Positions 8,585-18,400 are shown, numbered from the stretch's first letter. The stretch: DNA of 64,000 bases from Frigoriglobus tundricola (GCF_013128195.2 NZ_CP053452.2:8308001-8372000); one strand, 5' to 3'. The notes: generated by a model not told the origin, from the sequence alone. Made by a program: numbers and translations.

Positions 8585-10308
8585 GAACGGATTATCGTCT
8601 CGGTCGCGTCGTTCGCAAGGGCCGCCGGTGCAGCGGTCGGTGCGGCCCACCACTGGTCCGCGTGTGCGGCGCTCCAGTCCATACTACAGGTACACGCGGC
8701 CAGCGCCGCTTCCAGTTCGAGCACGCTCTGGAACCGCTCCTTCGGGTCCTTCGCGAGGCACCTCGCCACCACGGCGGCGAGATCGGCCGGGACCCCGGCC
8801 CGGAGCGCCGAGACGTCCGGCGCGGGCTGGGTGAGGTGCGCGGTGAGCAGCTTCCCCACGCTCGACCCCTCGAACGGCGGGCGCCCGGCGAGTGCGAAGA
8901 ACGCCACCACCCCGAGGCTGTACACGTCCCCGCGCGGGTCCACCGGTTCGCCCGCGGCCTGCTCCGGGCACATGTAGCTCGGCGTGCCGAGGACGGTTCC
9001 GGCCCGCGTGATGCGGTCGCTGCTCTCGGTCGCGCTGTGGTCCTGAACGAGCCCGAAGTCGAGCAGCTTCGCCACGTCCCTCTGGCCGCCCAGCGCCACC
9101 AGCATCATGTTCCCCGGCTTCAGGTCGCGGTGGACCATGCCGGCGGCGTGGGCCTCGGCCAGCGCGCCACAAAACTGGCGGAGCAGGTACACGGCGCGGC
9201 CCGGCGTCAGCGGCCCGCGCTCCTTCACCAGCCGGTCGAGGGTGGGGCCGTCGAGGTACTCCATCACGTAGTAGAAGCTGCCGTCGTCGCTGCGCCCGTA
9301 ATCGAAAATGCGCACGGTGTTGAAGTGCGTGAGCGAGGTGACCGCGCGGACCTCGCGCTCGAACCGGGCGGCGGTGGCGGGCTCGGCCGCCAGTTCGGCG
9401 CGGATGAACTTCACCGCACACGGCCGCTTGAGGAGCCGGTGTTCGGCCAGCCACACCTCGCCCATCCCGCCCTCCCCGAGCTTCTGTTTGAGCGTGTACG
9501 CGCCGAGCTGCTGGGCCTCGCGCTTGGCCTCGTACACCTGCTGCCGCAACTCGTACGCCCGCCCCGCGCAGAAGACCGCGACCACACAGGCCATGCACAG
9601 GGGGACGAGACTGATCGGAACGATCGCGGGCAGGGCCGGTCGGACCGCGGGGTTCGTGGCCGCCGCCAGTGTGGTCGCGGCGACCGGCGCCAGGCACAGC
9701 AAGCTGGCCCCGAACAGGCTCCGGCGCCGCGTGTTCGGAATGAACACGCCGTACAGGATGATCGAGAAGACGCCCGGAAAGGTCGTCATGAGGGCGTCGA
9801 ACCGGTACAGGAGTTCGGAGTACCGCGGGTCCGGCGAGGGAGCCGCTCCCGACTCCATCACGATGAACCGGGCGACGCCCCCACCGAAACCGATGATCGC
9901 GAATTGGCTCACTTCAATGAGTCGGAGCGTTTTCAGCGGAGCTTCGGGGTAGCGGAGGAGGAACACCAGACCCGCCACGCTCTGTCCGAAGGCGATGAGC
10001 GGCAGTCCGGCCGCCCACCGCCCCAGCCCGGCCTCGACGGGCAGTGCCACGAGCCCGGTCAGGTCGCACAGGGCCATCGCCCCGGTCGCCAGTCCCAGCG
10101 CCAGGTGAGTCATGAAGAGGCGGCGCCGGAGGAGTAACCGGACCTCCTCCGCGAATCCGGCCGACCCGGACGAAGCGACCGGGGCCGGCGGCTGCGCGCC
10201 GGGCACGAGCGTTTCATCGGTCGCGCTCGGCTGCGGTCGCGCCACAGTCGCGTCGTGTGGCTCCGGCCGAGACGTGCGGATTACGGTCGGCTCATAGATT
10301 TCGGGCAT
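8581..10308 (-). CDS. Membrane Ser/Thr kinase with N-terminal multi-TM domain and C-terminal kinase domain
   Basis: 575 residues. Residues 1-60 are a Pro/Thr-rich cytoplasmic leader. About 66-250 holds roughly six hydrophobic helices. A complete Hanks-type kinase fills 268-540: glycine loop GEGGMGEVW (278-286), catalytic Lys in CAVKFI (about 299), HRDLKPGN (393-400), DFG (417-419), MCPEQAAGE and GDVYSLG. Most bacterial receptor kinases place the kinase first, so this order is reversed. The stop overlaps the tsaD start by 4 bp (ATGA), so tsaD is likely translated from the same mRNA. The TM part resembles no sensor I can name. Confidence 0.9.
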   Translation of the reverse strand: MPEIYEPTVIRTSRPEPHDATVARPQPSATDETLVPGAQPPAPVASSGSAGFAEEVRLLLRRRLFMTHLALGLATGAMALCDLTGLVALPVEAGLGRWAAGLPLIAFGQSVAGLVFLLRYPEAPLKTLRLIEVSQFAIIGFGGGVARFIVMESGAAPSPDPRYSELLYRFDALMTTFPGVFSIILYGVFIPNTRRRSLFGASLLCLAPVAATTLAAATNPAVRPALPAIVPISLVPLCMACVVAVFCAGRAYELRQQVYEAKREAQQLGAYTLKQKLGEGGMGEVWLAEHRLLKRPCAVKFIRAELAAEPATAARFEREVRAVTSLTHFNTVRIFDYGRSDDGSFYYVMEYLDGPTLDRLVKERGPLTPGRAVYLLRQFCGALAEAHAAGMVHRDLKPGNMMLVALGGQRDVAKLLDFGLVQDHSATESSDRITRAGTVLGTPSYMCPEQAAGEPVDPRGDVYSLGVVAFFALAGRPPFEGSSVGKLLTAHLTQPAPDVSALRAGVPADLAAVVARCLAKDPKERFQSVLELEAALAACTCSMDWSAAHADQWWAAPTAAPAALANDATETIIRS

Positions 10309-10568
10309 GGCGGGACTCGGTTCGGGGGATACCAGAGTCTAGCACCGCATTGGGCAATGGTATCACCGGGACCGCGCCAGCCCGCCAGCGGCGCGGCGTA
10401 AGCGCGCCGGTGCTTGGCATGGGCAACCACCGTCGGGTCTTGCGCGCGGAGCCCCCGCTCGCCCGCGACCGACAACACGCCCGCCCGGATGGGAATCCGG
10501 CTGCTCCACCGGCGTACGCTGAGGAGCGAAGAGGACCGAAGCATTGGCGCGGCCCGGTTCGTTCCGGG

Positions 10569-11318
10569 TCATCCGACCTGGCCGGCGCGCACCGCCAGTT
10601 CCCAGCGTAGCGTTCTGGGGGTCGAGGCGGGTCCCCACGCCGCGGCGAAGTCGCCGGCGAATGGCTCCAACGGATCGGTCCCGTGCTTTTTCCGATACTG
10701 CTTCGTCGCCGACCACGTCCCGAGGTAGCCGAGAAATTGTTCGAGGGTGGTTTCCAGGCTCACCTCGAACCGTGGCGCGGGTACGCTCGGGAACGGGAAC
10801 GGGATCGTGGTGTAACCGGCATCCACCCAGGCCCGCTCGGGCGTCCAGTACGGTCCGATGAAGTCCTCCCACCGGCGGAGGACCGGATCGACCGCGTCGT
10901 TCACGCTCGGCGTGTTGTAACAGCTCGCGGCGATGATCCCGCCCGGTCGGCACACGCGGCGGACTTCTGCGTAGAAGCAGTCGTGGTCGAACCAGTGGAG
11001 GGCTTGCGCGACCAGCACGAGGTCGGCGCAGTGGTCCGGGAGCGGGCACCGATCCGCGGTGGCGACGACGTATTCGACCTTCGGGTGCGGGCCCGCGTTG
11101 GCGATTTGCTCGGCGCTGGCGTCGGTGGCGCACACGCGGGTGAAGTAATCGGCGAGGGGCACCGCGGCCTGTCCGCTGCCGGTGCCGCAGTCCCAGGCCA
11201 GATCGTGCCCGGGCGCGACCGAGGCGAGAAACGCAAACAGTTCCGGCGGGTACGTCGGACGGAAGGCGCGGTAGTCGGCCGCGTGTCCCGAGAAGTGATC
11301 CTTGAACGCGGCTGACAC
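10569..11318 (-). CDS. Class I SAM-dependent methyltransferase (Methyltransf_11 type)
   Basis: 249 residues. The start MSAAFKDHFSGHAADYRAFR resembles the widespread small methyltransferases of the UbiE/TAM type. Motif I is LAWDCGTGSGQAAVPLA, motif II VCATDAS, and motif IV LVLVAQALHWFDHD, the ALHWFD segment being characteristic. The C-terminal half carries a substrate cap with several Trp residues. It ends 3 bp after the next gene's domain in a closely packed minus-strand run with the DUF4240 genes, only 3 bp from the downstream member at 11322. The substrate, probably a small molecule, is unknown. Confidence 0.88.
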   Translation of the reverse strand: MSAAFKDHFSGHAADYRAFRPTYPPELFAFLASVAPGHDLAWDCGTGSGQAAVPLADYFTRVCATDASAEQIANAGPHPKVEYVVATADRCPLPDHCADLVLVAQALHWFDHDCFYAEVRRVCRPGGIIAASCYNTPSVNDAVDPVLRRWEDFIGPYWTPERAWVDAGYTTIPFPFPSVPAPRFEVSLETTLEQFLGYLGTWSATKQYRKKHGTDPLEPFAGDFAAAWGPASTPRTLRWELAVRAGQVG

Positions 11319-11321
11319 CGT

Positions 11322-11870
11322 TCAATCTCCCTCGACGATCTCGTCCTTCTCGTCCGCCGGTACGAGGTACAGGTGGCACAGCTTCGGGAACCGCTTCTTC
11401 ATCTCGGTTTCGTCTTCGAAGTCCCAATCGGCGCCTTCGGGCGGCGGGGGCGGGGCGTCCTTCTCCTCGCGGTCGAGGCGTTCGTAGAAGTCGCTCATGC
11501 CGGTTTTCGCTTCGTACACGCGCAGCGCCGCGGCGTCGAGGCCGAAGCCGTCCACGGGGTCGCCGTCCAAAATATCGGCGAGCGTGTCGGGGGCGCGGAG
11601 CGCGGCCTCGTAAGCGTGCCGGCCGCGCCCGACCAGCCACACGCGGAAGTCGCGGAACCCGTCGTCGGAGCAGCCGCCGTTGATGAGGTACGCGGCGCCC
11701 CACAGGTCGATGTGGTTGGCCGCGGCCACCATCTCATCGAACCGCGCCTGGAACTCGATCACCTCGAACCACTTGAGCCCGTCGAGGCGCTCCTTGAGCG
11801 CCTCAAAGTGGTCGATCGGGTCGGGCCGGTACGCCTCCTCCACGATCTTCCAGAACGGTTTCCAGTCCAT
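11322..11870 (-). CDS. DUF4240 domain protein, copy 1
   Basis: 182 residues from MDWKPFWK (an in-frame ATG ten codons upstream is less likely). The family hallmarks are an N-terminal W-x-x-FW-x-I helix, the strongly conserved LWGAAYLINGGCSDDGFRDF near residue 65, and a downstream VWLVGRGRHAYEAAL helix. The middle (DALAAILDGD-like) and an acidic C-terminus are typical. DUF4240 has no established biochemical role; its members often sit near contact-dependent or polymorphic-toxin loci. The next gene downstream on the same strand is a paralogue of the same length. Confidence 0.85.
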   Translation of the reverse strand: MDWKPFWKIVEEAYRPDPIDHFEALKERLDGLKWFEVIEFQARFDEMVAAANHIDLWGAAYLINGGCSDDGFRDFRVWLVGRGRHAYEAALRAPDTLADILDGDPVDGFGLDAAALRVYEAKTGMSDFYERLDREEKDAPPPPPEGADWDFEDETEMKKRFPKLCHLYLVPADEKDEIVEGD

Positions 11871-11905
11871 CGGGCACCTCGTCTCGGTGGGGCGTGTCAT
11901 GCATA

Positions 11906-12454
11906 TTATCCGCCCGCGTCGCCGTCCGTGTAAAGTGCCGACAGTCGCGGGTACCGTTTACCCATCTCTTCCTCGTCGTCGTGGTCCCACTCGATGCCCA
12001 GGTCGGGATACGGGCGGCGCCCCGGGTGCCGGGCCTGTTCCGCGGCACCGAACGCCGCGTACCCCGCGTCGTCCGACTTCGTTTTGGTCGCGGTGAACCA
12101 CGCGTTCGCGCCCGGGTCCCAACCGCACTCGGTGAACTCGGCGTCCGGGTCGACCACATCGGCGAGCGTGTCCGGGTTCGTCACCGCGGCCTGGAACACG
12201 TCGCGGCCTTTGAGGATGAGCCAGTTGCAGAAGTAGTGGAACCCGTCGTCGGAGCAGCCGCCGTTGATGAGGTACGCGGCACCCCACAAGTTCCAGCTAT
12301 AGGCTTCGCACATCATGACGTGCCACCAGTGGCTGAAGTCCAGAATGTGATCCGGCTTCAGCTTGGCGAGCCGCGCTTCGAGCCGCTCCGCGTGGGCGTC
12401 CGGGTCCTTGCGCTTGCTCTTCTGGATGTGGTCCCAGAACTCATCGAGGGTCAT
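11906..12454 (-). CDS. DUF4240 domain protein, copy 2
   Basis: 182 residues from MTLDEFWDHIQ, the same length as its neighbour at 11322, and sharing the block LWGAAYLINGGCSDDGF exactly. Both have the order FW-helix, LWGAAY block, DTLADVVD or DTLADILD, and an acidic EEEM-KRYPRL C-terminus. They are tandem paralogues from a local duplication. The start overlaps the stop of the Uma2-type gene (ATGA at 12451-12454), so the three genes are probably one transcript. Function unknown. Confidence 0.85.
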   Translation of the reverse strand: MTLDEFWDHIQKSKRKDPDAHAERLEARLAKLKPDHILDFSHWWHVMMCEAYSWNLWGAAYLINGGCSDDGFHYFCNWLILKGRDVFQAAVTNPDTLADVVDPDAEFTECGWDPGANAWFTATKTKSDDAGYAAFGAAEQARHPGRRPYPDLGIEWDHDDEEEMGKRYPRLSALYTDGDAGG

Positions 12455-12990
12455 GCGCGTGGTTCCGTGAGCGGGAAGAGGTCGGCCGTTGCCATTCGGA
12501 AGCCGGGCACCACCGGTTCGGCCGTCAACTCGTCGGCACGCGTCAGGACGCGGACGCCTGTGGGCGAATCGAAGATGAACACCTGCTCGGTGTGTGAATA
12601 GACGTGCCACACCTGACGCACGCCGCCGGTGAAGTACTCCTGCACTTTCTCGATCACGTCGAACGCTTTGTCGGTCGGGCTGATGACTTCCACCGCGAGA
12701 TCGGGCGCGACCGGCCAGGCGTTGACACGGGGCAGCGGTCGACCCGCGGGCCACCGATCGAACGAAACGAATGCCACGTCCGGCTTACGGTCGTTCCCGC
12801 TGTTGGGAATCTCGAACAGCGTTTCCATTACTGAGCGGCCGAGTTGGTTGTCGCGACAGAACGGACCCAGACGACCGATCAGAATGTTCGCGATCACGTT
12901 CTCGACTAATCCCATCGGCTTCTCCACGCGCACACCTTTGACGACTTCATACAGAACATCGTCTGATACTTCGGCGAGGGCTTGGATCAT
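12451..12990 (-). CDS. Uma2-family (DUF820) putative restriction-endonuclease-like protein
   Basis: 179 residues. RKPDVAFVSFDRWPAG, PDLAVEVISPTDKAFDV and EYFTGGVRQVWHVYS form the PD-(D/E)xK-like core of Uma2/DUF820 proteins, with Asp, Glu and downstream Lys in the expected order. These are very numerous in cyanobacteria and planctomycetes, and nuclease activity is presumed from the fold rather than shown. The stop overlaps the start of DUF4240 copy 2 by 4 bp. Confidence 0.88.
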   Translation of the reverse strand: MIQALAEVSDDVLYEVVKGVRVEKPMGLVENVIANILIGRLGPFCRDNQLGRSVMETLFEIPNSGNDRKPDVAFVSFDRWPAGRPLPRVNAWPVAPDLAVEVISPTDKAFDVIEKVQEYFTGGVRQVWHVYSHTEQVFIFDSPTGVRVLTRADELTAEPVVPGFRMATADLFPLTEPRA

Positions 12991-13011
12991 CGCACGTCCT
13001 CCGTTGGTCGT

Positions 13012-14283
13012 TCAGATGCCGAGCAGTTTGCGGCCGGCTTTCGCGGAGCGCGTCTTCGGTGCCCGCGGGTCGTCGTTCACTTCCAGTTCCCAGCAGCAGT
13101 GGACGCCGTAGGCGTCTTCGGGGCTCATGTCGGCGGTCGTTTCGCCGCCGAGCGAGAAGGTGATGGACCCGACCAGGCCCAGCCCCGTCCTGCCGGTGTC
13201 ATTGCCGTTGCTGTCGAGGTAGGCGAATTTGAAGAGCCAGAGGCGCCGGCGGTCGTTCGTCGGCGGCCAGTCGAGTTCGCGGGTGTCGTACAGTTCGATT
13301 TCCTCGGGCGGCCGACCGTGCTCGCTCGGGTGCGCGAGCCACTGGCACATCTGCGCCATCGCCTCGAAATCCGGTTCCCGCACGGGGGCCGGGACGCGGT
13401 CCGACTGGCCCAGGTCGTCGAGGTAGCGCCGCGCGGTGAGACTGTGGCGCGGGTCTTCACACAGGCGGGCCAGAAACTTCAGCCCGGCCGTTCCGCCGAG
13501 GTAGGCGCTGGCCCAGGCCGCTTCCATTTGTACGCGAACGGCCGGGTGGTCCATCGCCAGCGCCGCGAGTGCGGTCCGGTTCTTGGCTGCGAGGAACGGC
13601 AGCGCCGCGGCGGCGCTGTGCGCGGAGTGGAAGTGCTCCTCGTCCGGGTCGGTGAGCCACGCTTCGATCCGTTGGTATCCGTCGGCCGTGTCGAACGGGT
13701 GCCGTTCGAGCCGCTTCTGGCGGCCGAGCGTGTTGGCGAGATCGAGCAGGACGACCGCGGCGAACCCGTCCGGGAGCGGATCGCGGAGTTGCTCCACCAG
13801 CGCCGGGCCGTGCGGATGATTCTCTTCACCGTACAGTCCGAACACGGTCTCCCAGATGGCCTCGTCTGGGTGCCGCCGGACGGTTTCCGCAACCCGTTGC
13901 ACGCCGGGTGCGTAAGCATAAAGCGCGAACATCTGGCACACGACGGCGAGCGGCGGGGTGGGGCAATCGGGCAGTTCCGCTGCCGCGTCGAACAGGCGTG
14001 TGAGTTCCTTCATCCCGCCGTCGCGGAGGACGCGGGTCGCGTCGTCGGTCGAATCCGCCTGGAACAGTTCGGCGAGGTACCGGAGGGCGCACTCGTCGTC
14101 GCCCACGACCAGCGGTCCCACGGCCGTTTGCTCGGCCATCACCGCGACCAGCCCTTCCGCGTCCGCTCGGGTCAGCTCCGCGCCGGCCCACTTTTCGAGC
14201 GCTTTGGCGAGGCGGTGCCCCGGTTTCCGGGCCTCCAGCGCGGCGCGGATCGTTTCGGCGAGGTCACGTTTTCGGCGGGTCAT
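13012..14283 (-). CDS. Uncharacterised 423-residue protein, HEAT-like helical repeats
   Basis: Mostly amphipathic helices with Ala/Leu periodicity, for example AAAALPFLAAKNRTALAALA followed by VRVQMEAAWASAYLGG, which resembles HEAT/armadillo repeats through about residue 300. The last 100 residues look beta-rich (RRLWLFKFAYLD, GLGLVGSITFSL). No signal peptide and no catalytic motif. It sits 22 bp upstream of the Uma2 gene's ATG side in the same direction, so it may head the Uma2-DUF4240 transcript. I do not recognise a named family. Confidence 0.75.
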   Translation of the reverse strand: MTRRKRDLAETIRAALEARKPGHRLAKALEKWAGAELTRADAEGLVAVMAEQTAVGPLVVGDDECALRYLAELFQADSTDDATRVLRDGGMKELTRLFDAAAELPDCPTPPLAVVCQMFALYAYAPGVQRVAETVRRHPDEAIWETVFGLYGEENHPHGPALVEQLRDPLPDGFAAVVLLDLANTLGRQKRLERHPFDTADGYQRIEAWLTDPDEEHFHSAHSAAAALPFLAAKNRTALAALAMDHPAVRVQMEAAWASAYLGGTAGLKFLARLCEDPRHSLTARRYLDDLGQSDRVPAPVREPDFEAMAQMCQWLAHPSEHGRPPEEIELYDTRELDWPPTNDRRRLWLFKFAYLDSNGNDTGRTGLGLVGSITFSLGGETTADMSPEDAYGVHCCWELEVNDDPRAPKTRSAKAGRKLLGI

Positions 14284-14304
14284 GTCCGGTCTCAGAGGGC
14301 GATT

Positions 14305-15168
<864 letters not shown>

Positions 15169-15472
15169 GTCGCATCTCCTTCCGGAACAATGACTTGCAA
15201 TTTCGGCCGGGACGGTAATTGGACGGAGTTCGCACCCGCCGGGTAGCTTCTATATTACCAAGTTACTCGCTCGAAAGCCCGCGGATACGTTCGGCGATGA
15301 CGGGCCGAACATGGCCGCGTACTGGAGAGCCAGTATCACACGGTGCGTGGCGACACGGGCAAGGCCCACGCCAGCTTGGTCTGCCAGCGCAGGCCGTAGA
15401 GTTGCTCGTCGACTTGGCAAAGTTCGGCGGGGGTCGGGCCTACGCTTGCCCCCAGTTGACGAACGGGTTGTG
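15169..15472. other. Intergenic region without a recognised gene
   Basis: Left part carries the promoter region of the EboB-like gene (a TAATATA-like box on the minus strand near 15250). The rest, up to the MarR stop, holds only short frames without family signatures. Confidence 0.5.
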
Positions 15473-15997
15473 TTACTCCGATGCGGCCGGTCTCGAGTCT
15501 TTGTTCGGCTTCGCGCCCCCGCCCGTGTCCCGCAGCGTTCGAATCTGCTCGTAAGCCACCCGCTGGATGCCGGCGATGAAGTCGCGGATGACGGCGAGAT
15601 CGTGGGCGCTGTAGCCCGCACAGAGTTCGACCATTGCGGGCGCCAGTGATTTGAACAACGGAGCGATCTCCTGCTCGATCCGCTCGGGGAACGGTTCGAT
15701 CACGACCCGCCGTCGGTCCTCGGGGTCCTTGACCCGTTGCACAAACCCCGCTTTTTCTAGCCGGTCGATCACACCAGTGATCGCCCCCGTCGTCAACCCT
15801 GTCACCTCCGCCAATTCGCCCGCGGTCATGCGCCCGGCGCGGGCCAGGAGTTCCAGACACCGGTGGTCCGTGGCGTGCATGCCGAGGCGATCCGCGATCG
15901 CCTGGTTCACCAGGACGGTCGCCGTGGCGAACTGCCGGAGTTCACCTCCCAGGGCAGCGATCAGGTCGGCGCGGTCGTCGGTACTTTTCTTGGGCAT
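15473..15997 (-). CDS. MarR-family transcriptional regulator
   Basis: 174 residues. The winged helix reads HATDHRCLELLARAGRMTAG, LAEVTGLTTGAITGVIDRLEK and the wing VKDPEDRRRVVIEP, a textbook MarR sequence. Long terminal helices would form the dimer interface. It is divergent from the small gene at 16094, and a perfect TTGCCT-N4-AGGCAA palindrome lies 51 bp before its start, a plausible operator for autoregulation. The ligand is unknown. Confidence 0.93.
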   Translation of the reverse strand: MPKKSTDDRADLIAALGGELRQFATATVLVNQAIADRLGMHATDHRCLELLARAGRMTAGELAEVTGLTTGAITGVIDRLEKAGFVQRVKDPEDRRRVVIEPFPERIEQEIAPLFKSLAPAMVELCAGYSAHDLAVIRDFIAGIQRVAYEQIRTLRDTGGGAKPNKDSRPAASE

Positions 15998-16047
15998 GGC
16001 CTTGATTTCTTCTCAGTCGCTATTTATCTTAGTGGAAGAGATATTTA

Positions 16048-16063
16048 TTGCCTAAGAAGGCAA
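16048..16063. promoter_or_regulatory. Probable MarR operator
   Basis: TTGCCTAAGAAGGCAA is a perfect 6-bp inverted repeat with a 4-bp spacer, the size and symmetry of MarR half-sites. It lies in the short divergent region, 51 bp from the marR start and 31 bp from the ATG at 16094, and could control both. Confidence 0.55.
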
Positions 16064-16093
16064 GTCGGCAAAGTATTATAGCCGGCGGGTGAA

Positions 16094-16327
16094 ATGACCG
16101 CAACCGTGCAGACCTTCTGGACCTACGGGTTGTCCGTTTCGCCCGTCGCGCTTCCGAGCCTGGCTGGCGTCCTCGGACTGATCGGGTGCGCGGCCCGCGC
16201 CCACAGGCGGTGGCGGGAAGCATGGGAGCGTTATGCAGCCCGCGAAGAGGCGAACGGATTTCCGCCCGCGAGCGTTGCCCAGGGTCTCGTTGACGGGTCG
16301 ATCTCCACACAGACGGCGGGCAGCTAG
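16094..16327 (+). CDS. Small putative membrane protein
   Basis: 77 residues with one hydrophobic stretch (LSVSPVALPSLAGVLGLIG, about 12-31) followed by a basic amphipathic segment (RAHRRWREAWERYAAREE) and a polar tail. The ribosome site is weak. It is divergent from marR with the palindrome between, which supports a regulated small membrane protein, but codon evidence is limited and no homologue is recognised. Confidence 0.45.
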   Translation: MTATVQTFWTYGLSVSPVALPSLAGVLGLIGCAARAHRRWREAWERYAAREEANGFPPASVAQGLVDGSISTQTAGS

Positions 16328-16435
16328 GAACAACGGCCGGTCTGTGTCGCCGGGCGGGTGACGGGGCCCGGCGCCAACGACCGGACGGTTGAGGAGGATT
16401 CCCTGTCACACAAAACGTTCGGAGGGTTCTGAGCC

Positions 16436-17062
16436 ATGACAACGTCCCACGACAGGAACGCAACAGCAGGGGTGGTACGGCGCGTCTCGCTGGCCGGGTG
16501 CCTGATGCTGGCCGGGGCGAGCCTGCTACTCGGTATCGACTCCGCGCGGACGTCCGCGCAGCCCCCGGCGCCAAAGGCCGAGCCGCCGGCCGCCAAGGCC
16601 CAGAAGGCGACCGGGATGCGGCTCAACCACGTCGACCTCGCCGTCCCCGACGTGAAGACGGACCGGGAGTTCTTCGAGAAGCACTTCGGGTTCAAGTGCC
16701 TCGTGACCGTCGGCGACGACCTCGCGGTGCTGACCGACGGCTCGGACTTCTCGCTGGTCCTGAGCGGCCCCGAGGTCGGGGCGGACGTGGAGAAGTTGCA
16801 GCGGGGCGGCAAGACGGACGCGAAAAACAAGGGGACGGGCACCGACGCCAAGAAGAAGATCGAGTACCCGGCCGGGTTCCACGTCGGGTTCCACCAGGAC
16901 AGCAAGGAGTCGGTGGACGCGATGTACAAGAAGCTCAAGGACGCCGGCGTCACCGTGGACCAACCGCAGGACTATCACGGGGCGTGGACGTTCTACGTGA
17001 AAGCGCCGGGCGGCTACTTCGTCGAGGTCTTCCACCAACCCCGGCGCGGGGGCGGACGGTAA
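16436..17062 (+). CDS. Exported VOC (glyoxalase-fold) protein
   Basis: 208 residues. The signal region VRRVSLAGCLMLAGASLLLG precedes a Pro/Ala linker, then one vicinal-oxygen-chelate domain (residues about 58-200): MRLNHVDLAVPDVKTDREFF, a His near the first strand, FHVGFHQDSKESVDAMYKKL and a terminal APGGYFVEVFHQP with Glu. Metal ligands His and Glu are in place. An enzyme or binding protein of the periplasm is inferred; the substrate is unknown. A GGAGG motif lies upstream of the ATG. Confidence 0.82.
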   Translation: MTTSHDRNATAGVVRRVSLAGCLMLAGASLLLGIDSARTSAQPPAPKAEPPAAKAQKATGMRLNHVDLAVPDVKTDREFFEKHFGFKCLVTVGDDLAVLTDGSDFSLVLSGPEVGADVEKLQRGGKTDAKNKGTGTDAKKKIEYPAGFHVGFHQDSKESVDAMYKKLKDAGVTVDQPQDYHGAWTFYVKAPGGYFVEVFHQPRRGGGR

Positions 17063-17575
17063 ACGGTGAGTCTGGTCGAGGGTCACGGCACCGGCGGGCG
17101 GCGGGAGACTGGTGGTCTCGGCTCATCACGCCATCGATTGGCTGGGTCGACTACCTTCAACCGCCGCCCCGCTTGTTCCTCTTGCCCGGTCGCCGCTGTT
17201 GTGACCTCCGCCTTGCCCGATAGCCCGTCTCAAACATCTTGTGGACTGCGACCTCGTGAGCAAAAACAGGTTTGCAAGTGGCGGACCTCGGCTAGACTGG
17301 TGTCGGACCGAAGCGCGCACAGCACCTTGTGAATGGTAGAAGTTCGGCAAGTCGGTATTCGGAGAGTCTGTGGGCGAGCCGAACAGCCACGATCTGTGAG
17401 TCCGGTCGCGCCTCGCATTGGCCCATGGCCGTGCGAATGAATCCGGTGCGTACGTCGCAAGAGAGAATGGATTCAGGCGGGAAACACGGCACCGGACCGC
17501 TCACCCTCCCCTGAATACGAGGGGAGAGAAGCAGGCAGCGCGCAACGGCGGGAACGCACGCCCCGGATCACGCGG
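17063..17575. other. Intergenic region, no gene seen
   Basis: 513 bp between the 3' ends of the convergent VOC and SRPBCC genes. Only short frames with stop-rich alternatives. The stretch CCCTCCCCTGAATACGAGGG near 17508 resembles GC-rich intergenic repeats seen elsewhere in the window. Confidence 0.5.
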
Positions 17576-18400
17576 TCACGCGCTCTTGCCCGGCTCCGAC
17601 AGCACCGGGAAGCGTTCTTGAAACCACGCGTCCCAGAGCGGCGTCGTGCGGGCGGCGGTTTCGTCTGCCCGGTCGCCGTACAGGTACACATTCAGCCCGA
17701 CCATGATCGCGTCGCCACAGTTGACGGCTCCAAAGGCGGCTACGGCCGGCTCGGGCTTGTCGAGCCGTAGCAGGATGTCGAACGGACTGTGGTTGACGTA
17801 CTCTACCACTCCGCTCAGCGGCGGGACGCCCGCGGGTGACGTGTAGCGCTGCCCGACTCTCACGCCGTTCAGTCCCAGTGCCGTGGTCAGTGCTTCCCAC
17901 GCCTCCGCTTCCGTACCCCGGGCGGGAACCATCCACTTCATCGACTGCGAGCGTAGCCCGCGGAAGTGTGTGAGGTAGATCTGCAGGGTGCGTAAAAACG
18001 CAGCAAACGCGGCTCCGCTGCACCCCAACTGGTCGTCCCAATCGTCCGTGCTGGCGAACAGGCTTTGGACAATGCGGAGGACACAGGTGCCACCCGCTCG
18101 CGCTTCAACGGTCCACTCGCTAGCGATGGGTGGCGAACCGGGCACGAACCCGTCGGCCGTCGTGGCGTACATCCGGGGCGGCTCCCAGGCCGTCACCTCG
18201 GAGCGCGGCTCGATACCCGGCCCGAAGTTCAACTTCAGCGCGACGGGCGTCCCGTCGCGCTCTTCGAACTCGGCCGGCACCAACCAGGACGAAATGCCCG
18301 CCCCGGTGGCAATGGCCTGCCAGACTTCCTCCGGCGTGCCCGGAACCTCGATTTCGATCTGGACGGAGCGGCGTCCCGAGGGCTCTTTCTTGATGCTCAC
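17576..18400 (-). CDS. SRPBCC (AHSA1-like) protein with C-terminal extension
   Basis: 274 residues from the GTG at 18400, chosen because AAGGAG lies 6 bases upstream; an ATG 14 codons earlier lacks one. The N-terminal half is a START-like domain (VQIEIEVPGTPEEVWQAIA, GISSWLVPAEFE, SEVTAWEPPRMY). The C-terminal half (from about 150) is a second, less clear domain ending in PLWDAWFQERFPVL that may be another SRPBCC copy. It is the last gene of a probable arsR - hydrolase - SRPBCC transcript. Confidence 0.85.
   Translation of the reverse strand: MSIKKEPSGRRSVQIEIEVPGTPEEVWQAIATGAGISSWLVPAEFEERDGTPVALKLNFGPGIEPRSEVTAWEPPRMYATTADGFVPGSPPIASEWTVEARAGGTCVLRIVQSLFASTDDWDDQLGCSGAAFAAFLRTLQIYLTHFRGLRSQSMKWMVPARGTEAEAWEALTTALGLNGVRVGQRYTSPAGVPPLSGVVEYVNHSPFDILLRLDKPEPAVAAFGAVNCGDAIMVGLNVYLYGDRADETAARTTPLWDAWFQERFPVLSEPGKSA

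Noticed and set aside
15336-15470. Possible remnant of an efflux (TolC-like) gene next to marR
   Set aside because: The short peptide in this region is too brief and has stops in all frames; the resemblance was not convincing.
17063-17575. Small frames around 17230-17620 as genes
   Set aside because: They lack ribosome sites, have mixed low-complexity translations and overlap a repeat-like sequence.
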